Below are positions 1-5,858 of a stretch of DNA of 6,436 nucleotides, piece by piece. The stretch comes from Hyphomicrobiales bacterium (GTDB taxonomy: Bacteria > Pseudomonadota > Alphaproteobacteria > Rhizobiales > Xanthobacteraceae). Position numbers and translations under genes: made by a program. The stretch spans positions 1-6,436 of the forward strand of contig JAFKKQ010000381.1 in NCBI GenBank assembly GCA_017304505.1, read 5' to 3'. The notes under the pieces are model-generated. The model saw nothing but the letters and a program-made list of their open reading frames with translations. It ran no database searches and was not told where the DNA came from. Position 1 is the first letter of the stretch. Each line of letters begins with the position of its first letter.

Positions 1-320
1 GCCTGACGGAAATGGCGGCCGATGAGCTATGGGACCTGCATCAAAGCATCGTAGCCATTCTGGCGTCGAAACTAGAAACTCAGAAAAGCGAACTCGATAA
101 GCGGCTGGCCCGGCTGCACGCAAATGCCGTGCTGGACCAGGTGGTCGAACCAGCGCGCCGTCCATATCCAGCGGTGACACCGAAGTTTCGCAATCCGGCT
201 CAGCCGGACCAGACCTGGAGCGGCCGGGGGAAGCGGCCGCGCTGGGTGACGGAGCTATTGAATGCAGGAATGAGCATTCGCGATTTTCAGATTAGCGAAG
301 TGACTACCTCGCAAATTTAG
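1..320 (+). CDS. H-NS/HvrA-family nucleoid-associated DNA-binding protein, probably 5'-truncated by the window edge
   Basis: This is a small nucleoid-associated protein of the H-NS family; such proteins bind AT-rich DNA and usually silence genes. Counting from the ATG at 12, residues about 4-40 are charged and heptad-like, beginning DELWDLHQ, and fit the N-terminal oligomerisation coiled coil. Residues about 52-94 match the C-terminal DNA-binding domain, with the family core TWSGRGKRPRW at 68-78 just after a KFRNP motif. The reading frame stays open to the window edge (L-T-E before the ATG), and no Shine-Dalgarno stands at a usable distance from position 12. Rhizobial relatives usually have several residues before the Met-x-x-DELW segment, so the true start is probably outside the window. 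The short tail after the DNA-binding domain lacks the basic Ala/Lys stretch seen in some relatives. Family assignment is firm from the C-terminal motif; target genes are unknown. Confidence 0.85.
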   Translation, partial: LTEMAADELWDLHQSIVAILASKLETQKSELDKRLARLHANAVLDQVVEPARRPYPAVTPKFRNPAQPDQTWSGRGKRPRWVTELLNAGMSIRDFQISEVTTSQI

Positions 321-354
321 CCGATCTACGTCAAATAGGCGTGAGAACGTTGCA

Positions 355-558
355 ATGACGCAAAATCGCTGGGAAGAATTGGAAGAAATTAAATTAGAGC
401 TTGCCGCGCTATCGGTGCAGTTGGACGCGTTGGCCGCTCGAACAAACAGCCACTTCCTCGTGCCGTCTGATAGACCTGCCGAGAACGTCGACCAGAGTTT
501 TGCCTTGCGGGCTGTCCTCGCCATGAGGCACTCCGACAAGAGGCAGGATGAATATTGA
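355..558 (+). CDS. Possible small hypothetical protein (67 aa)
   Basis: This open frame of 67 residues starts at an ATG 34 bases after the H-NS-like gene and ends 28 bases before the convergent prpD stop. I do not recognise a family. The first 30 residues (about 5-29, rich in Glu, Leu and Ala with heptad-like spacing) could form an amphipathic helix or coiled coil. The rest is polar, with no membrane segment or signal peptide. No clear Shine-Dalgarno precedes the ATG; the closest purine-rich stretch is GTGAGAA around 341-347. The stretch has noticeably lower GC than prpD and nrdA. It could be a real accessory gene, possibly co-transcribed with the H-NS-like gene, or a chance frame. Confidence 0.4.
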   Translation: MTQNRWEELEEIKLELAALSVQLDALAARTNSHFLVPSDRPAENVDQSFALRAVLAMRHSDKRQDEY

Positions 559-586
559 AGCTTCTGGAATGGCGCGCGTCTGTCAG

Positions 587-2137
587 TTAAGTCGTGGGCG
601 GGAAGTGCTGTTGTAGATGCCCGCATGAGGGCCAATCGAAGATGCCGTGCGCCGCAGCGGCGCCCAGCCGCGCGGGCTCGACGGCAAAGGTCAGCTCGGA
701 CAATTCGCCCGATCGCAGCGACGGCAGCCGCTCGACGGCGGCGATGAAGCGTTCCTGCTCGGTCGGGGCGATCACGCCTTCCGCCAGCGCGCGGAATTTT
801 CGGATGTAGTCCGGCCGCGTGAAGGGGCGGGCGCCCGAAGGGTGCGCATCCGCGACCGCGATCTCGTCGCTGATGACGGCGCCGCCCTTCAGCGTGACCA
901 CGACGCGGCCGCCAAAGGCCTTTTGTCCGGGATCTTGGCTATGATAGCGCCGGGTCCATTCGGGGTCCTCGACGGTGGAAATCTTGCGCCAGAGTTCGAC
1001 CGCCCCTGGGCGGCCGGCGCGCTCCGGCGCGTAGGACTTCTCGTGATGCCAGCTGCCATCCTCCAGCGCGACCGCGAAGATGTACATGATGGAATGGTCG
1101 AGCGTCTCGCGGCTGGCCGCAGGGTCCATCTTCTGCGGATCGTTGGCGCCGGTGCCGATCACATAATGGGTGTGATGGCTGGTGTGGATGACGATGCTCC
1201 TGACCCTCGTGAGATCGCCGATCTTCGGCCCCATGCGGCGCGCGAGATCGATCAGCGCCTGGCTCTGATATTCGGCCGAATGTTCCTTGGTGTAGGTGTC
1301 GAGGATGGCGCGCTTGGGCTCGCCTTTCTCCGGCAGCGGCACCTGATATTCCGCCTTCGGTCCGCTGAGCAGATAGGCAATGAAGCCGTCCTCGCCCTCC
1401 CACGCCGGCGACGGCGCACCCTCGCCTCGCATGACGCGATCCACCGCCTCGATCGCCATCTTGCCGGCGAAGGCCGGCGCGTAGGCTTTCCAGCTCGAAA
1501 TCTCGCCCTTGCGTGACTGCCGCGTCGTGGTGGTCACGTGCAGCGCGTTCTGCACCGCCTGATAGATCGTCTCGGTCGGCAGGCCGAGCGCCGTGCCGAT
1601 GCCGGCCGCGGCCGATGGCCCAAGGTGGGCGATGTGGTCGATCTTGTGCTCGTGCAGGCAGATGCCCTTCACCAGATCGACCTGGATCTCGTAGCCGGTG
1701 GCGATGCCGCGGACGAGCGCCGCGCCGTCAAGCCCGCAATGCTGCGCCACCGCCAGCACCGGCGGGATATTGTCGCCGGGGTGGGAGTATTCGGCGGCCA
1801 GGAACGTATCGTGGAAGTCCAGCTCGCGGACGGCGACGCCGTTGGCCCAGGCGGCCCATTCCGGCGAGACGCGGCGCTCCTGCGGCAGGCCGAACACCGT
1901 CGCGCCGGGCTTGAACGGATGCGCTTCGGCCTGGGCGCGGGCGCTCGCCACCGGCCGCCGCGCCAGAGAGGCCGCCGCGACGGAGGCATTGTCGATGACG
2001 CGGTTGCCGATCATTTCGACAACCTCCGCCTCCACCTGCACCGGATCGGCGGCCACCTCGGCGATTTTCCACGCAAGCTGCCCGGCACGCGGCAGGTTTT
2101 CGGCAGATTTATGGGTGCGGACGGAATGCAGCTTCAC
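587..2137 (-). CDS. prpD: 2-methylcitrate dehydratase (PrpD; MmgE/PrpD family)
   Basis: PrpD dehydrates 2-methylcitrate to 2-methyl-cis-aconitate (directly or via AcnD-type partners in other lineages) in the cytoplasmic methylcitrate cycle, which turns propionyl-CoA into pyruvate and succinate. The 516-residue product spans the whole family fold. Recognisable blocks are [20 protein letters not shown] at about 103-122, the [19 protein letters not shown] region at 161-179, [13 protein letters not shown] at 206-218, [11 protein letters not shown] at 283-293 and [13 protein letters not shown] at 387-399. From memory it resembles the actinobacterial-type PrpD more than E. coli PrpD. The start is the GTG at 2135-2137, because GGAGGA lies 9 bases upstream and the product then begins KLHSVRTH as in relatives. 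The frame stays open for 81 more codons upstream, but these encode unconserved Arg/Pro-rich sequence. The C-terminus runs about 14 residues past the usual GIFDW end. No prpB or prpC is adjacent. A less specific MmgE/PrpD-family role is the alternative. Confidence 0.9.
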   Translation of the reverse strand: MKLHSVRTHKSAENLPRAGQLAWKIAEVAADPVQVEAEVVEMIGNRVIDNASVAAASLARRPVASARAQAEAHPFKPGATVFGLPQERRVSPEWAAWANGVAVRELDFHDTFLAAEYSHPGDNIPPVLAVAQHCGLDGAALVRGIATGYEIQVDLVKGICLHEHKIDHIAHLGPSAAAGIGTALGLPTETIYQAVQNALHVTTTTRQSRKGEISSWKAYAPAFAGKMAIEAVDRVMRGEGAPSPAWEGEDGFIAYLLSGPKAEYQVPLPEKGEPKRAILDTYTKEHSAEYQSQALIDLARRMGPKIGDLTRVRSIVIHTSHHTHYVIGTGANDPQKMDPAASRETLDHSIMYIFAVALEDGSWHHEKSYAPERAGRPGAVELWRKISTVEDPEWTRRYHSQDPGQKAFGGRVVVTLKGGAVISDEIAVADAHPSGARPFTRPDYIRKFRALAEGVIAPTEQERFIAAVERLPSLRSGELSELTFAVEPARLGAAAAHGIFDWPSCGHLQQHFPPTT

Positions 2138-2146
2138 GGCGGGGGG

Positions 2147-2152
2147 TCCTCC
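2147..2152 (-). promoter_or_regulatory. Shine-Dalgarno of prpD
   Basis: The minus strand reads GGAGGA here, 9 bases before the GTG at 2137. It is a near-perfect anti-16S match and decides the start. The longer frame that opens at 2380 has neither such a site nor conserved N-terminal sequence. Confidence 0.8.
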
Positions 2153-2173
2153 GGGGGCTCTCGGCCACCTTGT

Positions 2174-2205
2174 TTCACAATATTCACAGCGGTGTGAGCC
2201 CGTAA
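2174..2205 (-). promoter_or_regulatory. Candidate prpD promoter with an overlapping inverted repeat (possible operator)
   Basis: The plus strand shows TCACA-GCGG-TGTGA at 2184-2197, a perfect 5-bp inverted repeat, and TTCACA occurs twice in direct orientation at 2174-2179 and 2183-2188. On the minus strand TATTGT (2177-2182) could be a -10 element, with TTACGG (2200-2205) 17 bases upstream as a poor -35. The inverted repeat would fall in the spacer, a common place for a repressor site. The region lies about 40-70 bases before the prpD start. The repeat is directly visible; the promoter and operator roles are inference, and no regulator is identified. Confidence 0.3.
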
Positions 2206-2523
2206 AGGCCGGTAACCGCAACGTCTTGCAAGGCGAATCGCGCCGGCGCCGCCGGTCCGAATGGAGCCCTTGCTGTTGATATCGTGGATAGCCCCTCGCG
2301 CCGGTCCCGTGTGGCGCTAGGCTGCTCGCGGGGTCGGTGGTGAGTCGCGTCCAGACGGCCGATCCGAGGCTTCCGAACACCCTTTCTGGGATCTTTCAAG
2401 CACGGTTCCGGGTTGAAATCCGGCCCCCGAATCACCTCCCAGGAGGCGGCGGGTCCGGGCGCCAGAGGCCGCGAAAGCTATCCCCGGAAAACCCAGGCGG
2501 GGTGCGGAGAAGCACACTGTAGC

Positions 2524-2552
2524 TTGACACAAAAGTCGAATTATATACTAAA
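2524..2552 (+). promoter_or_regulatory. Candidate sigma-70-type promoter of the nrdAB riboswitch leader
   Basis: A perfect TTGACA stands at 2524-2529 in a locally AT-rich patch directly before the riboswitch. For the -10 element, TATACT at 2544-2549 matches the consensus in five of six bases but leaves only 14 bases of spacer. TACTAA at 2546-2551 gives 16 bases but matches poorly. Either would start transcription around 2555-2560, essentially at the first base of riboswitch stem P1. That placement is the best argument for a promoter here; the exact -10 is unresolved. Confidence 0.55.
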
Positions 2553-2553
2553 T

Positions 2554-2767
2554 GTGGTGGTTACGGTCCCTCGCATCGCAAGATCGAGGGCTAAGAGGGA
2601 AGCCGGTGCGGCGCGTGTCCGAGTGACGGATTTGCCAACGCCGGAGCTGTCCCCGCATCTGTAAGCGGCGAGCCGAGTCCATATCTGTATTGCCGGGACC
2701 GCCAGGTCGCGGCGCGTGGGGGACGGAAGCATAGACCCGTGAGCCAGAAGCCCTGCCGTGACACCAC
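2554..2767 (+). ncRNA. Cobalamin (adenosylcobalamin) riboswitch aptamer
   Basis: This leader RNA is expected to bind a cobalamin, typically adenosylcobalamin, and to reduce expression of the downstream genes when it is abundant. The conserved parts appear in order. Closing stem P1 pairs GTGGTG (2554-2559) with CACCAC (2762-2767) and ACGG (2563-2566) with CCGT (2756-2759). Hairpin CCCTCG/CGAGGG lies at 2568-2573 and 2585-2590. The core AAGAGGGAAGCCGGTG is at 2593-2608, and its CCGGTG pairs with CGCCGG at 2639-2644. Between these arms sits a small extra hairpin, TCCG/CGGA (2618-2630). The core continues with GCTGTCCCCGCATCTGTAAG at 2646-2665, whose CCGC pairs with GCGG at 2665-2668. The B12 box AGCCAGAAGCCCTGCC is at 2742-2757 and matches the usual box except at two positions. 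It lies on the same strand as nrdA and 117 bases before its ATG. The class assignment is strong; ligand choice and direction of control come from the family. Confidence 0.94.
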
Positions 2768-2884
2768 GAACGTTCCCTGGGCGGGGTATCCCGGCGGTTC
2801 GCTTGACATGATCGCGGCACGCGGCGCCCGATCCTGGCATGCGAAACCGCCCGGCCTCTGCTCGCAACAAATGGGCCTGAGCCG
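2767..2884 (+). promoter_or_regulatory. Riboswitch expression platform / nrdA leader
   Basis: This stretch links aptamer and nrdA and should contain the switching structure. A stem CGAAC (2767-2771) with GTTCG (2797-2801) begins on the last base of P1. It encloses a GC-rich hairpin at 2781-2795 (GCGGG, loop GTAT, CCC-bulge-GC). No U-run follows, so a classical intrinsic terminator is not evident. Immediately before the ATG, GGCC at 2853-2856 can pair with GGCC at 2874-2877, which covers the place where a ribosome would bind; no good Shine-Dalgarno is visible there. Translational control is therefore my preferred reading, with Rho-dependent termination as an alternative. The pairings are seen in the sequence; their roles are inferred. 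Confidence 0.5.
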
Positions 2885-5818
2885 ATGTCACTCACAATCC
2901 AAACCGCACATCCCACGCGCGTCGTGCTTCCTTCATCGGCAACGGCCGTGAAACCGCCCAGCGAGCCGTCATATCAGGTCATCCGCCGCAACGGCTCCGT
3001 CACCCCGTTCGAGGCTTCGAAGATCGCCGTGGCGCTGACCAAGGCGTTCCTCGCCGTCGAGGGCAACAGCGCCGCGACCTCCCGGCGCGTCCATGACATT
3101 GTCGAGGGCCTGACCGAGCAGATCGTCGCCAGCCTGACCCGCCGCGCCGACACCGGCCGCACTTTCCATATCGAGGATATCCAGGACCAGGTCGAACTGG
3201 CGCTGATGCGCAGCGAGCACCACAAGGTCGCGCGCGCCTACGTGCTTTACCGCGAGGAACGGACGCGCGAACGGGCCAAGCAACAGGCCAAGACCGGCCC
3301 TAAGAGCAAGGCCGCGACCGCGGCACCGGCGCTGCGGATGAAGACCGCGGACGGATCGCTTATCCCGCTCGATTCCGCGCGCCTTGACGCCGTCGTCGAG
3401 GAGGCTTGCGCCGGCCTGTCCGGCGTATCCACCGAGGCGGTCCTCGCCGAGGCCCACCGCAATCTCTACGACGGCATCAGCCAGGACGAGTTGGCGCTGG
3501 CCCCGATCCTGGCCGCGCGCACGCTGGTCGAGACCGAGCCGGATTATTCCAAGGTCAGCGCACGCCTCCTCCTCGACAAGCTGCGCGGCGAGGCCCTGAG
3601 CTTCGTCAACGGCCGCCCGGATCAGGCGACGCAGCAGGAGATGACCGAGCGCTATGCCGAGTACTTCCACGCCTATGTGAAGACCGGCATCGCCAACGAG
3701 CTGCTCGATCCCGAAATCGGCCGGTTCGACCTCAAGCGGCTGGCGGCGGCGTTGAAGCCCGAGCGCGACCTGCAGTTCGACTACCTCGGCTTCCAGACCC
3801 TTTACGACCGCTACTTCCTGCACGCCGACGGCACGCGCTTCGAGCTGCCGCAGGCGTTCTTCATGCGCGTCGCCTGCGGCCTCGCGCTTCGCGAGATCGA
3901 CCGCGAGGGCAAGGCCATCGAATTCTACAATCTCCTGTCGTCGTTCGACTTCATGGCTTCGACGCCGACGCTGTTCAACGCCGGCACGCCGCGCTCGCAG
4001 CTTTCGTCGTGCTTCCTCACCACCGTGCCTGACGACCTCGACGGCATCTTCAAGTCGATCAAGGACAACGCGCTCTTGTCGAAATATGCCGGCGGACTCG
4101 GCAACGACTGGACCCGCGTGCGCGGACTGGGCGCCCACATCAAGGGCACCAACGGCGAAAGCCAGGGTGTGGTGCCGTTCCTGAAGGTGGCCAACGACAC
4201 CGCCATCGCCGTCAACCAGGGCGGCAAGCGCAAAGGCGCGGTCTGCGCCTATCTCGAGACGTGGCACATCGACATCGAGGAGTTCCTCGACCTTCGCAAG
4301 AACACCGGCGACGACCGCCGCCGCACCCACGACATGAACACGGCGAACTGGGTGCCGGACCTGTTCATGCAGCGGGTCGCGGAAGACGGCGTGTGGACGC
4401 TGTTCTCGCCCGACGAGACGCCCGACCTGCACGACCTGACCGGCAAGGCCTTCGCCGAACGCTACGCACACTATGAGGCGAAGGCCGCGCGCGGCGAAAT
4501 GCGCGTGTCCAAGCAGTTGCGCGCCGTCGACCTGTGGCGGCGCATGCTGACCATGCTGTTCGAGACGGGGCATCCGTGGATCACGTTCAAGGACCCGTGC
4601 AATCTGCGCTCGCCGCAACAGCACTGCGGCGTCGTGCACTCCTCGAACCTGTGCACCGAGATCACGCTCAACACCTCGAACACCGAAGTCGCGGTGTGCA
4701 ATCTCGGCTCGGTCAACCTCGTCAATCACCTGCGCGACGGCAAGCTCGACCACGAGCATCTGGCCCGCACGGTGACGGCGGCGATGCGCATGCTCGACAA
4801 CGTGCTCGACGTCAACTTCTACACCATCCCCGAGGCCCGCAGCTCCAACCTGCGGCACCGCCCCGTCGGCCTCGGCGTCATGGGTTTCCAGGACGCGCTC
4901 AACATCCTGCGCCTGCCCTACGCCTCGGAAGGCGCGGTGGCGTTCGCCGACGAGAGCATGGAGGCGATCTCGTACTGGGCGATTTCCGGCTCGGTCGATC
5001 TCGCCGCCGAGCGCGGCCGCTATCCCTCGTATGAAGGCTCGCTGTGGTCGAAGGGCATCCTGCCGCTCGACTCCATCAAGCTCGTCGACGAGGCGCGCGG
5101 CGCGCCGGTCGATCTCGACCGTTCCAGCCGCCTCGACTGGGGCGCGCTGCGCGAGCGTGTGATGACGGTCGGCATGCGCAACTCCAACACGATGGCGATC
5201 GCGCCGACGGCGACGATCTCCAACATCTGCGGCGTGTCGCAGTCGATCGAGCCCGCCTATCAGAACCTCTACGTCAAATCCAACATGTCCGGCGACTTCA
5301 CCGTGGTGAACGCGCACCTCGTGCGCGACCTGAAGGCGCGCGGGCTGTGGGACGAGGTGATGATCTCGGACCTCAAGTACTTCGACGGCAGCGTCGGCAA
5401 GATCGACCGCGTGCCCGACGACCTCAAGGCGATCTATGCGACCGCCTTCGAAATCGACACCGCGTGGCTGATCGAGGCGGCTTCGCGCCGGCAGAAATGG
5501 ATCGACCAGTCGCAATCGCTGAACCTGTACATCGCCAATCCGAGCGGCAAGAAGCTCGATGCACTGTACCGGCTGGCGTGGAACCGGGGCCTCAAGACCA
5601 CCTACTACCTGCGCTCGCGGTCGGCGACCCACGTCGAGAAATCGACGCTGAAGGGCACCGACGGCAAGCTCAATGCGGTCTCGGCCTCCGTGCCGTCCGC
5701 GGCGGCCGCCGCTCCCGCCAATGGCCATACGAACGGTCACGCGAACGGCAATGCCAACGGCGAAGCCTGGGGCAAGGCCTGCTTGATCGACGACCCCACC
5801 TGTGAAGCCTGCCAGTGA
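2885..5818 (+). CDS. nrdA: Class I ribonucleotide reductase, large (alpha) subunit, chlamydial-like with extra ATP-cone
   Basis: NrdA reduces ribonucleoside diphosphates to deoxyribonucleotides for DNA synthesis, using a radical delivered by NrdB. The 977-residue protein is longer than E. coli NrdA (761). Residues 29-128 form a complete ATP-cone, with VIRRNG near the start and HIEDIQDQVE at 95-104. After a Lys/Ala-rich linker (129-148), residues 149-238 form the second, family-typical N-terminal cone region. Catalytic residues by comparison with E. coli are: redox pair C376 and C605; thiyl C590 within SNLCTEI, with N588 and E592; radical-transfer tyrosines Y907 and Y908; and tail cysteines C973 and C976. 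The tail pair is spaced CxxC as in Chlamydia, not CxxxxC as in E. coli. An Asn-Gly repeat linker (946-959) precedes the tail. The ATG at 2885 lacks a clear Shine-Dalgarno; GTG at 2948 is an alternative start that keeps both cones. The gene is preceded by a B12 riboswitch and followed 40 bases later by nrdB. Confidence 0.96.
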   Translation: MSLTIQTAHPTRVVLPSSATAVKPPSEPSYQVIRRNGSVTPFEASKIAVALTKAFLAVEGNSAATSRRVHDIVEGLTEQIVASLTRRADTGRTFHIEDIQDQVELALMRSEHHKVARAYVLYREERTRERAKQQAKTGPKSKAATAAPALRMKTADGSLIPLDSARLDAVVEEACAGLSGVSTEAVLAEAHRNLYDGISQDELALAPILAARTLVETEPDYSKVSARLLLDKLRGEALSFVNGRPDQATQQEMTERYAEYFHAYVKTGIANELLDPEIGRFDLKRLAAALKPERDLQFDYLGFQTLYDRYFLHADGTRFELPQAFFMRVACGLALREIDREGKAIEFYNLLSSFDFMASTPTLFNAGTPRSQLSSCFLTTVPDDLDGIFKSIKDNALLSKYAGGLGNDWTRVRGLGAHIKGTNGESQGVVPFLKVANDTAIAVNQGGKRKGAVCAYLETWHIDIEEFLDLRKNTGDDRRRTHDMNTANWVPDLFMQRVAEDGVWTLFSPDETPDLHDLTGKAFAERYAHYEAKAARGEMRVSKQLRAVDLWRRMLTMLFETGHPWITFKDPCNLRSPQQHCGVVHSSNLCTEITLNTSNTEVAVCNLGSVNLVNHLRDGKLDHEHLARTVTAAMRMLDNVLDVNFYTIPEARSSNLRHRPVGLGVMGFQDALNILRLPYASEGAVAFADESMEAISYWAISGSVDLAAERGRYPSYEGSLWSKGILPLDSIKLVDEARGAPVDLDRSSRLDWGALRERVMTVGMRNSNTMAIAPTATISNICGVSQSIEPAYQNLYVKSNMSGDFTVVNAHLVRDLKARGLWDEVMISDLKYFDGSVGKIDRVPDDLKAIYATAFEIDTAWLIEAASRRQKWIDQSQSLNLYIANPSGKKLDALYRLAWNRGLKTTYYLRSRSATHVEKSTLKGTDGKLNAVSASVPSAAAAAPANGHTNGHANGNANGEAWGKACLIDDPTCEACQ

Positions 5819-5842
5819 GCAGCCCTAAAACAGTTCAATAAA

Positions 5843-5848
5843 AAGGAG
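5843..5848 (+). promoter_or_regulatory. Shine-Dalgarno of nrdB
   Basis: AAGGAG lies 10 bases before the ATG at 5859, in an AT-rich 40-base gap after nrdA. It supports this start and lets nrdB be translated independently of the nrdA leader, unlike nrdA, which lacks such a site. Confidence 0.75.
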
Positions 5849-5858
5849 AACCATCATC

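Larger units (their letters stand above)
2138..2523. other. Gene-free divergent intergenic region between prpD and the nrdAB unit
   Basis: I see no credible gene in these 386 bases. The frames present encode Arg/Pro/Gly-rich sequence without recognisable motifs or start signals. Besides the prpD start region, I see two short near-palindromes: CCTCC-CA-GGAGG at 2435-2446, and 2408-2423, where CCGGGTT faces AATCCGG. Neither is followed by a T-run, so neither looks like an intrinsic terminator. The distal part presumably carries upstream control sequences for the nrdAB promoter. Confidence 0.5.

Noticed and set aside
557..564. Palindrome GAAGCTTC between the convergent small ORF and prpD, as a terminator
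   Set aside because: It is only 8 bp with no loop and no T-run on either strand.
255..635. 126-aa minus-strand frame overlapping the H-NS-like gene and the small ORF
   Set aside because: It overlaps the recognised H-NS-like DNA-binding domain and the prpD end, and has no motif or start signal.
647..1516. 289-aa plus-strand frame opposite prpD
   Set aside because: It mirrors conserved PrpD sequence in another frame, has low-complexity composition and no ribosome-binding site of its own.
2138..2380. N-terminal extension of prpD up to an ATG at 2380
   Set aside because: The added 81 residues are Arg/Pro-rich and unconserved, whereas the GTG at 2137 has GGAGGA 9 bases upstream and a family-like N-terminus.
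2524..2560. NrdR box (ACAC...GTGT-type palindrome) at the nrdAB promoter
   Set aside because: ACACAAAA and AAATGTGG half-like pieces are present, but I cannot form a proper 16-bp palindrome or a tandem pair with correct spacing.
2803..2808. Second TTGACA inside the nrdA leader as an internal promoter
   Set aside because: No -10-like hexamer lies 16-18 bases downstream; the region there is strongly GC-rich.
2871..2951. Upstream ATG opening a 26-codon frame overlapping the nrdA start
   Set aside because: No ribosome-binding site, an out-of-frame overlap and an unremarkable peptide. A regulatory uORF is possible but unsupported.
2969..5740. Very long open frame (923 aa) antisense to nrdA
   Set aside because: It is a GC-codon-bias shadow of nrdA. 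The translation is Val/Arg/Gly/Ala-rich with no family motif, while the sense strand has every NrdA catalytic residue.
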